From Micropterix aruncella (taxonomy: Eukaryota; Arthropoda; Insecta; Lepidoptera; Micropterigidae), in assembly GCA_944548615.1 (NCBI GenBank), contig OX155972.1, positions 727,854-791,853 on the forward strand: 64,000 nucleotides of DNA, in the 5' to 3' direction. How positions within the stretch are numbered: position 1 is the stretch's first letter; every line of letters begins with the position of its first letter. The position numbers and the translations under genes are program-made. Below the pieces are notes generated by a model, which saw only the letters and a list, made by a program, of their open reading frames with translations, did no database searches and was not told where the DNA came from. Shown in pieces: positions 34,869 through 45,154 of this stretch.

Positions 34869-35167
34869 ATAAAATCGAAGACTATCGCTGTTGTTTGACA
34901 TTATAAATAGGATAGAAATGAATTTACCGCGTGAAATTTGTAGCACCCGACGTTTCGGTGACGTTGCAGCCCCCGTTGTCTAGGTGCTCCGAGCCCGGCC
35001 CCCAACCACCGTTATAACCTACGCAGTGGCGGCAGCGGCATGCGGCCTACCCGCGGAACAACGGATTGATAGCTCTTTCAGTCTACCCTACAACGGCGGC
35101 TTCAACGTCACCGAAACGTTGGGTGCTACAAACTTCACGCGGTAAATTCGTTTCTATCCTATTTATA
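34869..35167 (+). mobile_element. Penelope-like terminal-repeat element, short fold-back copy
   Basis: Left arm AAAATCGAAGACTATCGCTG..., with GCACCCGACGTTTCGGTGAC; right arm is its complement (GTCACCGAAACGTTGGGTGC ... CTATCCTATTTATA). The middle is the GC-rich segment GAGCCCGGCCCCCAACCACC...GGCAGCGGCATGCGGCC shared with 56301-56933. It is flanked by ACGAAATCACAAT, 13 bp, intact at 35168-35180 and split on the left (34113-34118 plus 34862-34868) by the later Helitron. Confidence 0.65.
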
Positions 35168-35269
35168 ACGAAATCACAATGTATGTTAATCAAGTCGGAG
35201 AAAAATGATTTCGTGAGTTGTTTATCGAAACGGTTTTGCTATATATGTGAAAACGACATATAAGAAAAA

Positions 35270-35770
35270 CATTGGCATCTCTTTTCCGCATCGCATTTTT
35301 TATTTAAAAGCCGCCCCCTCCCCTTATTTAAGGGCATCATTAACGCCCTCGATAGATTTCATTGTGTCAGCTATTTCCATGTCCCTATTACATTAACATC
35401 TGATATCAATCTGTGCCGTATATTTCTAATCGTATTTTAATTGCAGTTCGGAAGCCTATTAAATATAACTGTCCATTATCGGACGCTTTTTTACTCCATT
35501 TATTTTATTTAACATGTAATTACATTAAAATGTATCGTTGGAATTGATCGCCTTTGTTGGTTTAATGATATGGCCAGTGACAACGATTATTGGTGGTGGG
35601 ATATGCTCACCATAGACGACAAGAAACGATATTTTTCCTGTATACAGTTTTAGGACAACATCATCACATCTGCGTGTATTGTGGGAGTGCATATTCTCGT
35701 TTACCCCTTAGCCGTTAATATTAGATTTAGTATGTAGAAGACATTTTAAAACATTCAGATGTAAATTTCA
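35270..35770. other. apparently single-copy intronic DNA
   Basis: No repeats shared with the rest of the window. It contains a CCGCCCCCTCCCC tract, TAAT-type cores (CATTAACATC, TTTTAATTG) and no ORF with motifs. Possible regulatory sequence in the last hbn intron, unproven. Confidence 0.3.
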
Positions 35771-35778
35771 GTATTTTA

Positions 35779-35997
35779 TCCTACTAATATTATAAACGCA
35801 AAAGTTTGTATATATGTATGGATGTTTGTTACTCTTTCACGCAAAAACTACTGAATGGATTTTGATGAAACTTTACAATAATATAGCTTATACATTAGAA
35901 TAACACATAGGCTATAATTTATAAAGATATATGGTTTTCTATCATCATTATCACAATTTTCCATCACCACGTGGGTGAAACCGCTGGGCGCAGCTAG
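35779..35997 (+). mobile_element. short non-autonomous Helitron, copy 3
   Basis: TCCTACTAATATTATAAACG...GCTGGGCGCAGCTAG, between A (35778) and T (35998). Nearly identical to copy 1 at 25103-25321, so these two are young or closely related. Confidence 0.85.
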
Positions 35998-35999
35998 TA

Positions 36000-36800
36000 C
36001 TTCATAAAGTATGGTTCGCAATGTGTATCACGGGATACTCCTGCAATAGCTCTCAGTGCTCTTTTCTGCAAAATGAAAACCCTATAACTATCTGTGGCGT
36101 TCCTCCATATCAGTACACTATAAGTCATTTTGGAATGGAAACAGCGCAGTTATTACAGCGATTTCAGCAGCTAAAAAAATAATCTTTTTTTTCACATATA
36201 TTATCGAAGAAAGCGTACTACACAGCTCAATAACATGGATGTTCCAGCTGAGATGATGATCGTTTATGATACCTAGGAACTATCTAGATTTGCTTAACTC
36301 TAGAGTGCTATTATTGCCAGTTACATTGAATGGTATAGTAAACGATTTCTATTTTAGTGCATAGTTACATTTTTTTTGCATTAAGCAAGAGATGATTCTT
36401 TGTAAACCATGAACTTAGTAGGTTTAACGTATGATTGGCATATGTCATTAGGTCGTTAAGATTGTTATCGTGAAACAGGAAACTTGTATAATCCTAATAG
36501 AGCAAGGTTTTGGTGTAGGCGGGCAGGATATTGTCTACATCATTAATAAAAAATATGGACCAAGAATTGATCCCTGGGGAACTCCGCAGGACATCATTTG
36601 AGGTGTCCATCTATATCCATTTATTTATACTACCTGCGACCTGCCTGTTAGGTAGGATTTCATCATATCATTGACTTTACTCCGAATCCAATAACTGTTT
36701 ATTAATATGTTGGACAGTATTTCGTGCTCAACTGAGTCAAACGCTTTGGATAGATCACAAAAAACTTTCACAGGTTGGGAAAAAAAATCAAAAGTGTCAA
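36000..36800 (-). mobile_element. LINE RT fragment, minus strand, degenerate
   Basis: The minus strand reads VFCDLSKAFDSVEHEILSNI (about 36760-36700), then SYLTGRSQVV, SCGVPQGSILGP (36600-36565) and further RT sequence with stops (FLGIINDHHLSWNIHVIELC near 36300-36230). The YADD motif is lost to small deletions. It is the RT core of a CR1/Jockey-type LINE without a 3' end, lying 5' to 5' against another LINE that starts by 36995. Confidence 0.7.
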
Positions 36801-36994
36801 TAGGGAAATCTTTAGTCCGCGATAGTAATTTTAGCAGAGCAGCATTCAAATCAGCCTTTCTGGTAACGCATTTAAGCTGTGCGCGGAAGATACTATCATC
36901 GCCATTACGTAGGTTGGCAATCCTCTGGCCGCCATGGAGAAATATCCCTTCTAGTTCTCCAAGATGTTGTGATAAATTCGTCTCTCCATATATA

Positions 36995-37590
36995 TAATAG
37001 ATATTCCCCGAATGATGACCTCTTTTGGTCAAAGGCATTTTACTGTTTTGGGCCCAAGGACATATAACCTTTTAGAAGATGGAATTAAAACAATTCAGTC
37101 TAAAGATTGCTTTAAGAAACAGAGCCATATGTGGCTAATAAATGAAGGCCGTGAAAAGAGCCACAAATTATTTGACTATCTAGTATGATTTTTATTTTTA
37201 TTCTTATTTTATTTTTATTTGTTTATTTTACTGAGTAGGTATCTATCTATCTATTTACTATTATTATAATTTCGATTTTTATTTATTTACTCGATAATTT
37301 TATGATTATAATTTCAAATACTTCTTGATGATATTTTAATTTATTTTTTTAACATGTTTAATTTTTAAGTTTAGTTGTAAATTTTTTACTTTTTTTGTGT
37401 GCACAGGTAAAATATTTCCTGGTACACCTGCCTTAGTACAGGCCTAGGCCTAGTTAGGCGGTGTTGACGCAGTGACCAAGATACTGCAGTGTGCTCTATT
37501 TTTCGCTACTGGTCCAAACACATTTTTTTTTTGTAATGCTGCAGTAAATTATATTTTGTGCTTTACCTTTAATAAATAAATAAATAAATA
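36995..37590 (+). mobile_element. LINE 3' end, plus strand
   Basis: Coding remnant VKGILLFWAQGHITF in one frame and KRHFTVLGPRTYNLLEDGIK, TIQSKDCFKKQSHMWLINEG, REKSHKLFDYLV in another, with the stop near 37187. The UTR contains GCCTTAGTACAGGCCTAGGCCTAGTTAGG (37429-37458) and ends AATAAATAAATAAATAAATA (37571-37590). Confidence 0.75.
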
Positions 37591-37599
37591 TTAGTGAGG

Positions 37600-38025
37600 A
37601 TGAGCGATATCCTACATCCTCGTCACTTATTCTTGAAAATCGTTGAACAGACTAAATACCTGTTATATAAGGATTGGTTATTGGCGTAGTCTAGAAGTTA
37701 AGCATAATAAGAAGAACAAGTGCAGTAACTCACATTTTTGTTCTTCTATATTAAGCAGACACCTTTATAAAACTTGAAAATCTCAATACTGGAAATTGTT
37801 GAACCTCTGAAGATCTTCAATTTGTTGTTTTAGTCATACAAATATATTGTAAGCGTTAGTCCTGTATCTAAAACGCACGATAACAACCAGTTAATCACGT
37901 ATTCAAATCATTAATCAAAATCATTGTCCTGTTTTCTGGCACCCCTAACGTCGGTCTATCGCTTATACCGTAGGGTGATAATTTCCTTATAATGAGTGGG
38001 TATGTATACTCGTATGTGTGGTATT
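37600..38025. other. no recognised feature
   Basis: Intronic sequence between a LINE tail and a GCR; nothing recognised. Confidence 0.4.
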
Positions 38026-38027
38026 CA

Positions 38028-38648
38028 CAGTTGGGCGGTGTCGACTACAGCGGGCGAACCCGTCACCCCAAGCTGGTATAACGATATGTGATCGTTCTTT
38101 CAGCCGTGGGATGAGCGTAGAAGAAGACTTAGACAATGACAAACCACTATCTAGCTCCGCCAACTAGCCCGCGTGAGTCCAACCCTTACCGCCCGGGCGC
38201 CGGGTAGTTGACCCAGCGGGCAGACCAAGCGCCCTCGCAACCAGTTATGCCTAGATTTCTCCGGCCTCTGGATTGGTTACAGGTTCGAGGTCGCTTGCGC
38301 GGTCCTCTCCCTTGTGTAGCGGTGATTCGGTGTCTACTGGATCTATCGCGGACCACGGCATCCTATATGGAGGTTCTGAAGGTTAACTCCAGACGGAGAT
38401 ATCCTACCAAAACTGGTAGTTAGGGGGCGAGGCTGCTCGCTGTCTACCTTTCCCGGTGCCTCGCCGTAAGGCGTTGGCCTCTAACGGGCTGTTAGACAGT
38501 AGATTGTCTAATGGATGAGCTAGACAGTAGATTGTCTTGTTTGTAAGTTTACTACGCTTATCCCACGGATGAAAGAACGATAACATATCGTTATACCAGT
38601 CTGGGGTGACGAGTTCGCTCGCTGTAGTCGACACCGCCCTACTGTAAC
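38028..38648. repeat. GCR fold-back copy f with about 95-bp inverted ends
   Basis: The left end ACAGTTGGGCGGTGTCGACTACAG, then CGGGCGAACCCGTCACCCCA..., is mirrored by the right end ...TGGGGTGACGAGTTCGCTCG and CTGTAGTCGACACCGCCCTACTGT. Inversion extends to CGTGGGATGAGCGTAG / CTACGCTTATCCCACG. The interior has ordinary GCR sequence (GGTCGCTTGCGCGGTCCTCTCCC) plus the subfamily C block at 38380-38425. The direct repeat GACAGTAGATTGTCT occurs twice (38497 and 38524). The element lies 250 bp before the last hbn exon. Confidence 0.75.
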
Positions 38649-38898
38649 CTGCAGTCGGAATGAGAAGTGCGAAATATATCTAACCTATTCCGATATACAA
38701 TTTTTTATCGCTAATTTTTTATCGCTAATTTATAGCTAATTTCAAGTAATTTCAAGACGGACGCCTTGACCTAGAAAGGACATTGTCGGCATAAATATCG
38801 CGAGAAACTATTCAAATCTGTTTTATTTATACAGGCTATAAGCCTTTAACATTCGAGTCATGACCACATAATAAAGTGTTCTTTTATTTTGTCTCCAG

Positions 38899-39410
38899 GT
38901 GTTCCAGACTTTGCGATGCACGCACAGCTCTCGCTCCCGCCGAGCGAGCACTTTTGGCCAGGTCTCGGCTTCCCGCCCATATTTCCAGGTCTTCCGCCGA
39001 GCCCTTCATCTATGGGCATCCCTTGGCCTCATCCAGAGGCCAAAATACCGCCCCAGTTCAACGTGCCATCGTTTCACGCGTTCCTCTCGCAGTACATGCT
39101 GGCCGGATCCACTCTTCCCGTCGCCGGATTCCCCAATCTGCCGGGATTTCCGTTCCAGCACATGGCGAATCCGAACGCCGGGATGGGCAACGGGAGATCC
39201 AGGTCCGCCTCGCCGGACGAGGCGCACGACCTGTCTCCCAGGTCGCACAGAAGCGACGAGGGAAGCCCTGTGCCTTCTCTGAGCAACGACCCCCACGAGG
39301 ATAACTCCAAGAGGAGCAGCATCGACGCCCTGCGGCTGAGAGCGCAAGAACACCTGCTGATGAACGGGACCCAGCATATCCTGGTACCAAAACCAAAGGT
39401 TCATACATAA
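38899..39410 (+). CDS. hbn: homeobrain-like gene, last coding exon with OAR motif
   Basis: The acceptor ATTTTGTCTCCAG ends at 38898. The exon encodes 169 codons and stops at 39408-39410: VPDFAMHAQLSLPPSEHFWP, a Pro/Phe/Gly-rich region, FNVPSFHAFLSQYMLAGSTL, a Ser/Asp-rich stretch and SSIDALRLRAQEHLLMNG, a good OAR domain, a C-terminal control motif of paired-like factors. The FHAFLSQYM segment resembles a conserved piece of Drosophila Hbn, which supports the name. It is clearly GC-richer than its surroundings, so long antisense frames occur but have no motifs. I see no clear polyadenylation signal nearby. Confidence 0.92.
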
Positions 39411-39429
39411 GAAGTGAAAGCAATACTAT

Positions 39430-39541
39430 TAAATCGAAGGCCTTCCGGTTGTTTGACATTATAAAAAGGATAAAATCGAATTTACCACCTACAGTTTATA
39501 GCACCCACCGTTTCGGTGGTGCCGCAACCGCCGTTGTCCAG
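39430..39541 (+). mobile_element. Penelope-like terminal repeat fragment just after hbn stop
   Basis: AAATCGAAGGCCTTCCGGTTG...CACCCACCGTTTCGGTGGTGCCGCAACCGCCGTTGTCCAGG is a diverged left arm of the repeat at 56301. It begins only about 20 bp after the hbn stop codon and so would lie in the 3' UTR. Confidence 0.6.
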
Positions 39542-39689
39542 GATACATAGAGAAAAATATTGAAGTTATTCCTACAATGTCGTTTTGCCATCACGGATTT
39601 ATACAGAATAATAATGTTTTTTTTAACACGCTTTTATTAGGTCGCCCTGTATGTAACTATGTAATGGAATCTAAGGTAACTAATTTAAC

Positions 39690-40050
39690 CATCTTCCAAG
39701 AATCGTAGCGTCATGAAAATTGATTCTAATGACAATACAATAACATGGTACTGTCGAACTGATCTGATGATGGAGTCGGTAGATATGAACTGGAACTTCA
39801 TGATGGAACATCGTATCATAGCTGTGTTTAGTTGGACTTGTTAGAAAAGTCTTGGAATGAACTTTGACCACGATTAGGTTTCAAGGTCTGATGATGAAGC
39901 CGGAAGATAGGCACTGGCATTCCATGATTGCATATGATTGAAGATAGGCACGATTGAAGATTGGCACGATTCCATGATTGAAGATAGGCACTGGCATTCC
40001 ATGATGATACGTCATAGCCGTGTGTATGTGAATATCGTATCATAGCCCAA
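39690..40050. repeat. local repeat of GATTGAAGATAGGCAC-type units
   Basis: Units such as GATTGAAGATAGGCACTGG, TTCCATGATTG and CGTATCATAGC(C/T)GTGT recur several times (39810-39830, 39900-40045). Origin unclear; it lies directly beside a poly(T) run that marks a LINE end. Confidence 0.5.
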
Positions 40051-40057
40051 AAGCGTG

Positions 40058-40990
40058 TTTTTTTTTTTTTTTTTTAAACTATTAATTTATATAAAATTAT
40101 AAAAGTTTTGCCTCCTCAGGTAATGACCACCCAAGTGGGTGTATCTTTTATGCATCGGCGGGCCACACTCGCACATGAGGTGCAGGGGAGTTTCCTCTGC
40201 CTCTTGGCAGAACCTGCACATTTTCTTGTCCCGGAGCTTAAGGTTGTACATGTGTGGGAGCTAATGGGCCCATGATGAGGTGGCCACGATGACCCATGTG
40301 TTCAGGGTCGGTCACACTCACGGGTCAACACCCATCCGATGGCCTCCACGCATGGGGTGCGAACCTGGGTCAACCAGTCTCCCCTGGGAATCAAACCTCT
40401 GGCGCTCCTGGACGGTCTGCGCACCGAGCGGCGCAAGCCAATCGACTGTGCTCTCCGACTAACAGTCGGGGGAGTCTGGGAACTGTACTGCTTCCTATAG
40501 AGCGGGGGTGTTTGCTGACCTTACGGCGACTGCTCTTGAAACGACCATCGGCTACCCGATCCAGGGTGAAAAGCCGGGCAAAGAACGCCGTGGTCCGCGA
40601 TAGATTCGGTTTACACCGTCTCACCGCTTCGTAAGGGAGAGGACCGCGCAAGCGACCTCGAACTCGTAACTAGTCGAGAGAGGAGTAATCTGGTCGCAAT
40701 TGGAAGTAAGGGCGTGAGTGTAAGCGCGCTGGGTAACATACCTGGTTATCTCGCAGATAGGGCGTTGGCCTCTTACGGGCTTGTGGCGTAGCTTGACGGT
40801 GGACTGTTTTGTCCAAGTCTTCTGCGTTTCACTTCACCAATCGTTAAAACTTCCTGAGAAAACTAAAAAAACGGGTTCGCCCGTTGTAGTCGACAGCTAT
40901 ATTTGTACATGTGTTTGTTCAGTCCACAATGCTCCGTAAGCGCCCTCACCAGTATGCGTAGATTGTTCGTATTTAGCGATAAGGCCTCAC
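40058..40990 (-). mobile_element. LINE C-terminal end with poly(A), split by GCR copy g
   Basis: The minus strand from about 40990 reads NLRILVRALTEHCGLNKHMY (to 40903) and, after the GCR insert, continues in frame from 40255 as NLKLRDKKMCRFCQEAEETP, LHLMCECGPPMHKRYTHLGG. This is the Cys/His tail that follows RNase H in I/Jockey/R1-type LINEs. A poly(A) tail (plus-strand T run 40058-40075) ends it. The reading frame on both sides of the insert lets the original target be reconstructed. Confidence 0.8.
40256..40902 (-). repeat. GCR copy g with clear 12-bp target duplication
   Basis: A complete minus-strand GCR, from GGGAGCTAATGGGCCC to CCCGTTGTAGTCGACAGCTATAT, flanked by TTGTACATGTGT at 40244-40255 and 40903-40914. 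The flanks fall inside a LINE coding sequence whose frame needs only one copy of the 12 bases, so this is a genuine insertion of 647 bp. The best place to define GCR termini. Confidence 0.85.
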
Positions 40991-41009
40991 AATGACTGTT
41001 GCAACATCG

Positions 41010-41067
41010 ATGAAAAGTCGGGTGCTACAAACTTCACGCGCTAAATCCGTTTTTATCCTATTTATAA
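41010..41067 (-). mobile_element. Penelope-like terminal repeat, right-arm scrap
   Basis: TCGGGTGCTACAAACTTCACGCGCTAAATCCGTTTTTATCCTATTTATAAT matches the right arm seen at 35110-35167 and 56870-56933. Confidence 0.6.
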
Positions 41068-41069
41068 TG

Positions 41070-41955
41070 GAAGAGATAATCTCAATTGTTTTAAATACTT
41101 CAAACCAGAAGCTTGAGATATAATATGTGCGGTTCTCGACTTAGGCTTTTACTTGACGATTCAGTATTTATTATAGCATTCCAAATTGTAATATATTCCA
41201 GTATTGCTAAAATGTAAAATTCTTTAATTTAGGATAAAAATGTGAAAGCAACTTGCTTATCATTCAATGTAGTACATACTTAACTTATAAAGTCATTAGT
41301 TTTAAATCGTTAAAATAATATACCTTACGGCTAGTATAAGAATGTGATCTCGGCTCTAATAACTTTAACTTAATTCAAAGACCAAATAATTTGGAATATC
41401 AGTAATAATATGTACGAGTATGTATATATAGCTATTATTATGACTGTAGATATCTTTAGAATGTGATTTTCTGGTAAAATTCTATGGTAAATAGTTTGAG
41501 ACTTTAGAAATATTTGATTGTAAGTATTTAAAATTCATAGAAATCAAATTGATATTTGAATAAATTCTGTAAAATTCACAATAATGCCTGTAATAACTAC
41601 AATTTTCTCATTAATAAATACAGATATTAGAGGAAAACTATGGTTTTATTTCTTTAGAGCAGCTGTTTCTTGTCTTTGTTTGATTGATGTTTATCTTCTT
41701 GGATTGCTGACTCTCACGATAGATTGGCTTGCTATTTTTTACATGATAGCCCAAATAATAAAAGGGTATTTTCAGGATTCACTGTGAGAATCGTTTTGAC
41801 ATAAAGGGTGTTATAGATATTTAATAAAAAATCATTTTATTGTTTGAGAACCGGAGGCAACTGACTGCGTGCGATCGTCACGAGATATCTCCCGCAGGGC
41901 GCGCAGCTCAGTGACGCCATATTCGGATAGCAGGGTCAACGGGTTCGGCTAACGT
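41070..41955. other. no recognised feature
   Basis: AT-rich downstream of hbn. A 67-codon hydrophobic frame at 41584-41787 has no motif and AT-driven composition. AATAAA-like signals at about 41560 and 41822 could in principle end a long hbn transcript. Confidence 0.35.
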
Positions 41956-41956
41956 G

Positions 41957-42183
41957 AAGTCCCCGCTAAAGGGCAATTGCCCAGCGTCCAGACGCCAAAT
42001 ATAGACGCCAAGGACGACAAGGTCTGTCGACTGGCTCACAGAATGCGCAATAGTCTTTAAGCACTGGATGTTTTAAGAGATAACACGGGACAACGGGGCC
42101 GTAACAGAGCTTCCGTAAATTGAATTTTGTTTCAACGAAAAACTTTATTCCCTAAAAAACGTGTTTTCTAGCGCGAGCAAATG
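41957..42183 (+). repeat. dispersed repeat D, copy 2
   Basis: AAGTCCCCGCTAAAGGGCAATTGCCCAGCG..., AAGCACTGGATGTTTTAAGA, CGTAAATTGAATTTTGTTTC, AAAAAACGTGTTTTCTAGCGCG, matching 31910-32137 on the other strand. Ends about 10 bp before a Helitron start. Confidence 0.65.
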
Positions 42184-42193
42184 GCCTTTTTTA

Positions 42194-42540
42194 TCTATAC
42201 TAATATTATAAAGAAGTAATGTTTGTAAGTTTGTCCGAAATTACTAATCCGATTTCACTCATTCTTTCACTGATGGAGACCTCCGTTATCGATTAGTGCC
42301 ATTGGCTATACTTTATTATGATAAATATTGGTTTACAATACGAAATCATAATATTTGTAAATCAAGTTGGAGAAAATTAGCTGGTCAGTTGCTTTATCGG
42401 CGTGCGCTGACGAAACGGTTTGATATAAGAATATGTGAAAACAATATACGACAAAAACTCGGCCTCAGAGAGATCTATAAAAAAGTCAGCGACTGTATAT
42501 ATCTAACTTTTATATTTAGCGTACAATAACTGGTTTTATG
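42194..42540 (+). mobile_element. Helitron 5' fragment
   Basis: Starts TCTATACTAATATTATAAAG and continues as in the split copy 33953-34118/35168-35264. No CTAG-type terminus with hairpin is found, so the 3' end is missing. A 77-codon frame inside is not a known protein. Confidence 0.6.
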
Positions 42541-42965
42541 TCTTAAAAATGTAGGAAAATAGGTAGGCAGTGTTTGTTGACATCAGCAATAAAATGAGAA
42601 TCTTTATTAAATAAGTTAATCCTTTATCATGGGTGGTTATTAATGATAACATTAGGCATTTACTTTAAGTTTTTAGGTAATATTGTTATAGAGATATTGG
42701 ATAGCGCAAAGTATCTTTTGCATCAGGATTTGATTCTTCTTCTTCTTCTTGTTGCTTTATGGCAATCACCGATAATCGGTGTTTTTCTGCCAAGTCGTTT
42801 TCGGAGGGCATCTAAGTTAGTTTGTTACATACACAGTTACATGTATAAGACGGCACAATACTGAAACAAGGGATACTTATTTATAGAAATGTAGGTAAAT
42901 ATAGCATAAAACATGGTTATTGGGGATGATACAAACAAGAAAAGGGTGTGAAATAAGCTATTACA
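42541..42965. other. no recognised feature
   Basis: AT-rich, short low-complexity CTT repeats (about 42738-42752). Nothing shared with other parts. Confidence 0.4.
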
Positions 42966-43376
42966 CTATACAGAAATATTATTAAGGGAAATATATTTAC
43001 ATATTACTTTATATATTTTGGGAGAGTTGAGGGATAACAAGTGGAGAACACATACAGGGAGTTGGATGTTATACTTTACAAGGCCTGGGATAAAACTCGG
43101 ATAATTATTGAGGATGGGACAGTTAAAGAATTGATGGTCCAGCGTGCAATCTTCGTGTCCACAATCGCATTGCGGAGACGCGAGAAGATTAGTACGGTGG
43201 AGATGCGATGGGGTGGAGCAATGTCCGATCCTCATGCGGCAGATTATCGAAATCTCTTTCCCACTAAATGGCTGGTGGTGGTACCATAGCTTCGAAGGGA
43301 TTTCGCCCTGGATAGGTGAGAACAGCATTTGATTAGTGTATGTGGATGTGCCTTCACTGACAGATGTTGATTCCAA
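42966..43376 (-). pseudogene. LINE ORF2 C-terminal end (post-RNase H Cys/His tail)
   Basis: The minus-strand frame ends at 42966 and includes KEISIICRMRIGHCSTPSHL, HRTNLLASPQCDCGHEDCTL and DHQFFNCPILNNY. The RxRxGHxxTPSHLHR...CxCG....H.FFNCP pattern is the usual end of Jockey/I-type LINE ORF2. The RT and RNase H core are missing. Different family from the HDTRNK-type elements in the window. Confidence 0.7.
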
Positions 43377-43379
43377 AGA

Positions 43380-43920
43380 AGAAGAAGAACGACTTGAACG
43401 CTGCCAGTACTGCGTTTGCTCGAAAAATGCCTACCCCCCGCTAGTTTTTATAATTATCCGCCGCGCTGTCAGAACGACAGCATATATATTTTTCAGAGGT
43501 TTTTGCATATCCTCGCGACTCTGTACCGCTTTTATTTATCGCCTTCTTAAACCGCTCCTCAAAATCAAAATAAAACTCCGCAAAAGAACTAATCGGCGTC
43601 GAGTGGGTCGTGTGTGAGACATTTTCGAAGATACTTGCATGAGAAATCCACCAGCAGGCACCTCGAGGGTCCGTAGCAGTGCTGGGACTTCCAGATAGGC
43701 GAGGATCATCATCACAGGTCAGTCGGTGTTTTACAGACATATATCTGATTACGTGTTGATGTTTGGGGGATTTGCGCGCATCGATTTCGTCTCATTTTGT
43801 AAAGTACCCACATATTGTTGAAAACTATATTAAAATCCAAATCCATACTTAGCTTCTAAACATGGGTAGAGATGGGGTTGAATCGCTATTTTTCCATTTT
43901 GAATTTTAATGTATTAGAAG
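43380..43920. other. no recognised feature
   Basis: Includes a GC-richer part (43385-43640) with short frames lacking motifs. Confidence 0.35.
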
Positions 43921-43924
43921 TTAT

Positions 43925-45150
43925 TTATTTATTTATTTATTTATTTATAGTATTAGGTACACAAGTTCGTTTGTACAGTTTACCATATCATGTTGTATAT
44001 ATATATATATGAGACGTTAGCAAAAAACTGATTCTTGAGGAGATAGAGTAATGAATAAAAGTCGCCTAACTAGGCCAGGGCCTGTTATAAGACAGACTTT
44101 ATAGAATATTGTTTAGATGTATCTAATCAAATTATTAAATAATTATTATATAAAAAAAAATAAAATAAAAATTAAAACAATTAAAATTTGTAGAAATTCT
44201 ATTACTTTGATAATAATTATTAACGTGTAGGGTAAAAGTAAAAATATATGTTTGAAAGTAAAAATATATGTCTAAAATTGAAGAATAATGCGAAAAATTA
44301 TTATACAAAAAATTTATATACAATATTCAACATTCCATTGATGTTTTCCCTGCCTTCTGTAATAAGCCACCTAGAAACCGATTTTTTAAATTTGTTTTTG
44401 GTTTCAATGCGTTTAACGACATCAGGCAGGTAGTTGTACATTCTCGGTGCTATGAATTTGAAATGTCTCTGTCCGAAAGTCGTACGAGTTCTTGGCACTA
44501 TCATATCGTCATTCTTTGCAGCTCTGGTGAGTCTCACTCGTGCGTTAATAAGTGGCATTTTGAATTTTGCGTGTACAACAGTCTTGGGTCCAAAATATTA
44601 CTATCTTTATATAACTGGTTCGTAGGATATCGATACGGTTTACGCTCGATAATTTTTAGTATACACTTTTGCGCTACTTCAAGAGGCTGGAGGATAGTTG
44701 ATTTACAACCACCCCACCCGATTATGCCATAACAAAGAATGCTTTGGCATAATGCATAATACGTATTTTTTAGTGTTTCCGGGTCTAAAATATTTCTCAC
44801 TTCGCGGAATACGTAGGAAAGTTTTCGAACCTTGCTTGTCAACATCTCAATGTGCTTTTGCAAACGCAGCATATTATCAATTATTATTCCGAGATATTTT
44901 ACGTGTTCTGTCCTTTCCAGGAAAGGGTAGTTACATTGCTGGGTATTTTTACATGAGTGAATAGTTACGGTATGATATGGTGATGGTTGTCCTTTATTAT
45001 TATTACTAAAAGTTATATATTTCGTTTTTTTTATATTTAGGCTAAGAAGGGATTCATCTAACCATTCACGTACTTGAATAATACCAGCATTGGCTGCACA
45101 GAAAGTGTCCCTCCAGGTATGCCCATCAAAGATAATGACTGTGTCAGTGC
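43925..45150 (-). mobile_element. LINE 3' half, minus strand; sister of 28822-29755
   Basis: Read on the minus strand: a TVIIFDG piece at the right edge (remnant of the YADD block), then VKYLGIIIDNMLRLQKHIEM, LTSKVRKLSYVFREVRNIL, ILCYGIIGWGGCKSTILQPL, and after a frameshift ARVRLTRAAKNDDMIVPRTR ... KKSVSRWLITEGRENINGML. The UTR has the GGCCTAGTTAGG motif (44061-44090), a short (TA)n at about 43996-44012 and an AATAAATAAATAAATA tail (43930-43946). It is truncated near 45150. Confidence 0.85.
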
Positions 45151-45154
45151 CCTA

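Noticed and set aside
39006..39459. Long minus-strand frames opposite the last hbn exon
   Set aside because: They arise from the GC-rich codon use of the sense exon; no motifs and no splice context.
41584..41787. Hydrophobic 67-codon frame that could look like a membrane protein
   Set aside because: AT-rich composition alone produces Leu/Ile/Phe codons; no homologous motif or promoter seen.
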